Shown here: piece after piece, positions 11,739-12,895 of the stretch
Layout of the letters: the number at the start of each line of letters is the position of its first letter
Position numbering within the stretch: the first letter of the stretch is position 1
From: Nitrospinaceae bacterium
Lineage (GTDB): Bacteria > Nitrospinota > Nitrospinia > Nitrospinales > VA-1
Assembly: GCA_029937635.1 (NCBI GenBank)
Contig: JAPYPM010000040.1
Coordinates: 1 to 12,895 of the forward strand
Direction: 5' to 3'
Length of the DNA: 12,895 bases
Program-made: the position numbers and the translations under genes
Notes under the pieces: generated by a model
What the model was told of the DNA's origin: nothing
The model's database searches: none
Seen by the model: the letters and a program-made list of their open reading frames with translations, nothing else

Positions 11739-12895
11739 TTACTTAAGAAGGGGATTCTTTTCAGTTGATTTATTGAGGTTTAAATCAATAGGAAAATCAA
11801 TCAGCTTGCCATTTTCTCCAATTGCCAAGGCTGTTTTCCCTGACAAAGCCAAGTAAAGTTGGTCGCCAATCGCTTCTTTTCTCCAACCAGAAAAAAGCGG
11901 ATGATTTTTAATACTCAAATTTTGGTCAAAGCACTTAACAAAATTATTGACCTTTTTTCTGTCAGCCAAAACACTAGGTTCGATGTTTAATTGATCTGCT
12001 TTGATTTGAACAAGAGCAGATAGAATTTCCTCTATACCGGGAGGGGCCTTATAGATTTCCAATTCAGGTAATTTTGTAATCTGATCAAGAGGAATCTTCA
12101 ACCCTCTTTGAATGGCAGCTAAAATATTTTTATTACTACGCTTTATCTCATTTTTGTGAAGACCTCGAATACAATTCAATCCTTCAATATCTATTGGTGC
12201 TTTTCGTGCTAATTCAAGTAGTGATTCGTCTCTAACAATAGTCTTGGCCAAGCAATCTCTATCTTGAGCTTCTTTTTCACGCCATTGAGCAAGTTCACAT
12301 ATAATTGCAAAGTTTTTTGGAGCTAGGGTTCTTATATTCTTGATCCGCATACATAGTTTTTCAAGATTAGAAGAGTTAAAGGTGTTCGGGTCTTCTAATC
12401 TTATAAATTCTCCTTGAAGCCATTCTTCTCGATTAAGTTTTTTAAGAACTTTTTTCAAGTCCTCGTAAACTGGGAATAACAAACGTACATCATCTATAGC
12501 ATATTCAATTTGTCGTTCGCTTAATGGCCGCCTACACCAGTCAGTATAGGTTTCCGATTTATCAATTTTTTTTCCAAGAACTTTATTAACAATTTTTGCA
12601 AAAGAAATTTGAGCCCCCCACCCCACAACCGCAGCTGCTATCTGGGTATCAAATATCGGTTGAATCATCTCACCACAAAGGCGATACAATATTTCAAGAT
12701 CTTGCCTAGCTGCATGAAACACCTTAACTGTATTATGGTTACGAATCAGATCCAGAAGTGGCTCTAGATTAAATATATAAATTGGGTCTATTGCAGCAAA
12801 GTGTGTGCCATCAGAAACTTGAATGAGACCTAGTTTGTGATAATACGTTCTTTCTCTAACAAACTCTGTATCAATTGCTAAAGTAGGACTAGACC
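11739..12895 (-). CDS. rnd: ribonuclease D, 5' end beyond the window
   Basis: 384 residues are visible and the frame stays open to the window edge. By comparison with the E. coli enzyme only some 15-25 N-terminal residues are missing. RNase D is a 3'-5' exoribonuclease that trims tRNA and other stable RNA precursors. The DEDDy exonuclease domain has all three motifs: Exo I (AIDTEFVRERTYY, codons around 12850-12880), Exo II (VFHAARQDLEIL, around 12690-12722) and Exo III with the tyrosine (ERQIEYAIDDVRLL). TYTDWCRRPLSERQ and DTQIAAAVVGWG match the family. The C-terminal half holds HRDC-type helices (LAQWREKEAQDRDCLAKTIV, then IEGLNCIRGLH) and a second, weaker HRDC region. The gene ends 15 bases from the convergent TPR gene with no terminator hairpin between. 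Confidence 0.95.
   Translation of the reverse strand, partial: SSPTLAIDTEFVRERTYYHKLGLIQVSDGTHFAAIDPIYIFNLEPLLDLIRNHNTVKVFHAARQDLEILYRLCGEMIQPIFDTQIAAAVVGWGAQISFAKIVNKVLGKKIDKSETYTDWCRRPLSERQIEYAIDDVRLLFPVYEDLKKVLKKLNREEWLQGEFIRLEDPNTFNSSNLEKLCMRIKNIRTLAPKNFAIICELAQWREKEAQDRDCLAKTIVRDESLLELARKAPIDIEGLNCIRGLHKNEIKRSNKNILAAIQRGLKIPLDQITKLPELEIYKAPPGIEEILSALVQIKADQLNIEPSVLADRKKVNNFVKCFDQNLSIKNHPLFSGWRKEAIGDQLYLALSGKTALAIGENGKLIDFPIDLNLNKSTEKNPLLK

Noticed and set aside
1..12895. CRISPR arrays, insertion sequences, tRNA genes, integrase sites, toxin-antitoxin or phage-defence genes
   Set aside because: No direct-repeat arrays, transposase or integrase motifs, cloverleaf-like sequences or defence-family domains were seen on either strand.

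Overview
The window is an AT-rich stretch (about one third G+C by eye) of an ordinary bacterial chromosome. It holds single-copy housekeeping genes, short intergenic gaps, many A/T homopolymers and no mobile elements, tRNAs, rRNAs or CRISPR. The gene set (MutL with an intrinsic-endonuclease motif set, RNase D of the DEDDy type, a fused CoaBC, a DUF115/Maf-like protein, membrane-anchored TPR proteins and an exported SUMF1-fold protein) suggests a free-living Gram-negative bacterium. A marine Nitrospinota or deltaproteobacterium-like lineage would fit, but that is a guess from style and not from a marker gene.

Layout. 1-293 (-): start of a zinc-ribbon/membrane protein cut by the window edge. 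546-1379 (+): exported formylglycine-generating-enzyme-like (SUMF1 fold) protein without the catalytic cysteines. 1398-1425: strong, partly bidirectional terminator. 1440-1640 (-): cold-shock protein. 1641-2025: AT-rich non-coding gap. 2026-3243 (-): coaBC. 3318-3461 (+): doubtful 47-aa ORF. 3649-4299 (+): deoxynucleoside kinase. About 4291-4440: candidate structured RNA ending in a terminator. 4518-5369, 5390-6238 and 6238-6597 (+): panB, panC, panD. 6637-7398 (+): membrane TPR protein, perhaps the last gene of the pan operon. 7629-9476 (-): mutL. 9648-11048 (+): DUF115/Maf-like protein. 11118-11723 (+): second membrane TPR protein. 11739-12895 (-): RNase D, lacking only its first residues.

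How the genes work together. PanB, PanC and PanD supply pantothenate from ketoisovalerate and aspartate. The divergent coaBC then turns phosphopantothenate (made by a kinase not in this window) into phosphopantetheine, so most of the CoA precursor route lies within about 4.6 kb. The deoxynucleoside kinase between them is a nucleotide-salvage enzyme with no obvious metabolic link to CoA. mutL and rnd are independent maintenance genes.

The least explained part of the window is the structured, relatively GC-rich stretch between the kinase gene and panB. It has GGA motifs in predicted hairpin loops, two mutually exclusive helices, and a terminator, and a TATAAT box lies just upstream. It could be a small RNA of the CsrA-titrating kind, a regulatory leader for panBCD, or a 3' UTR. 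The other points worth a second look are an A10 tract exactly at the CoaC/CoaB domain junction, the missing catalytic cysteines of the SUMF1-like protein, and two small unexplained ORFs.
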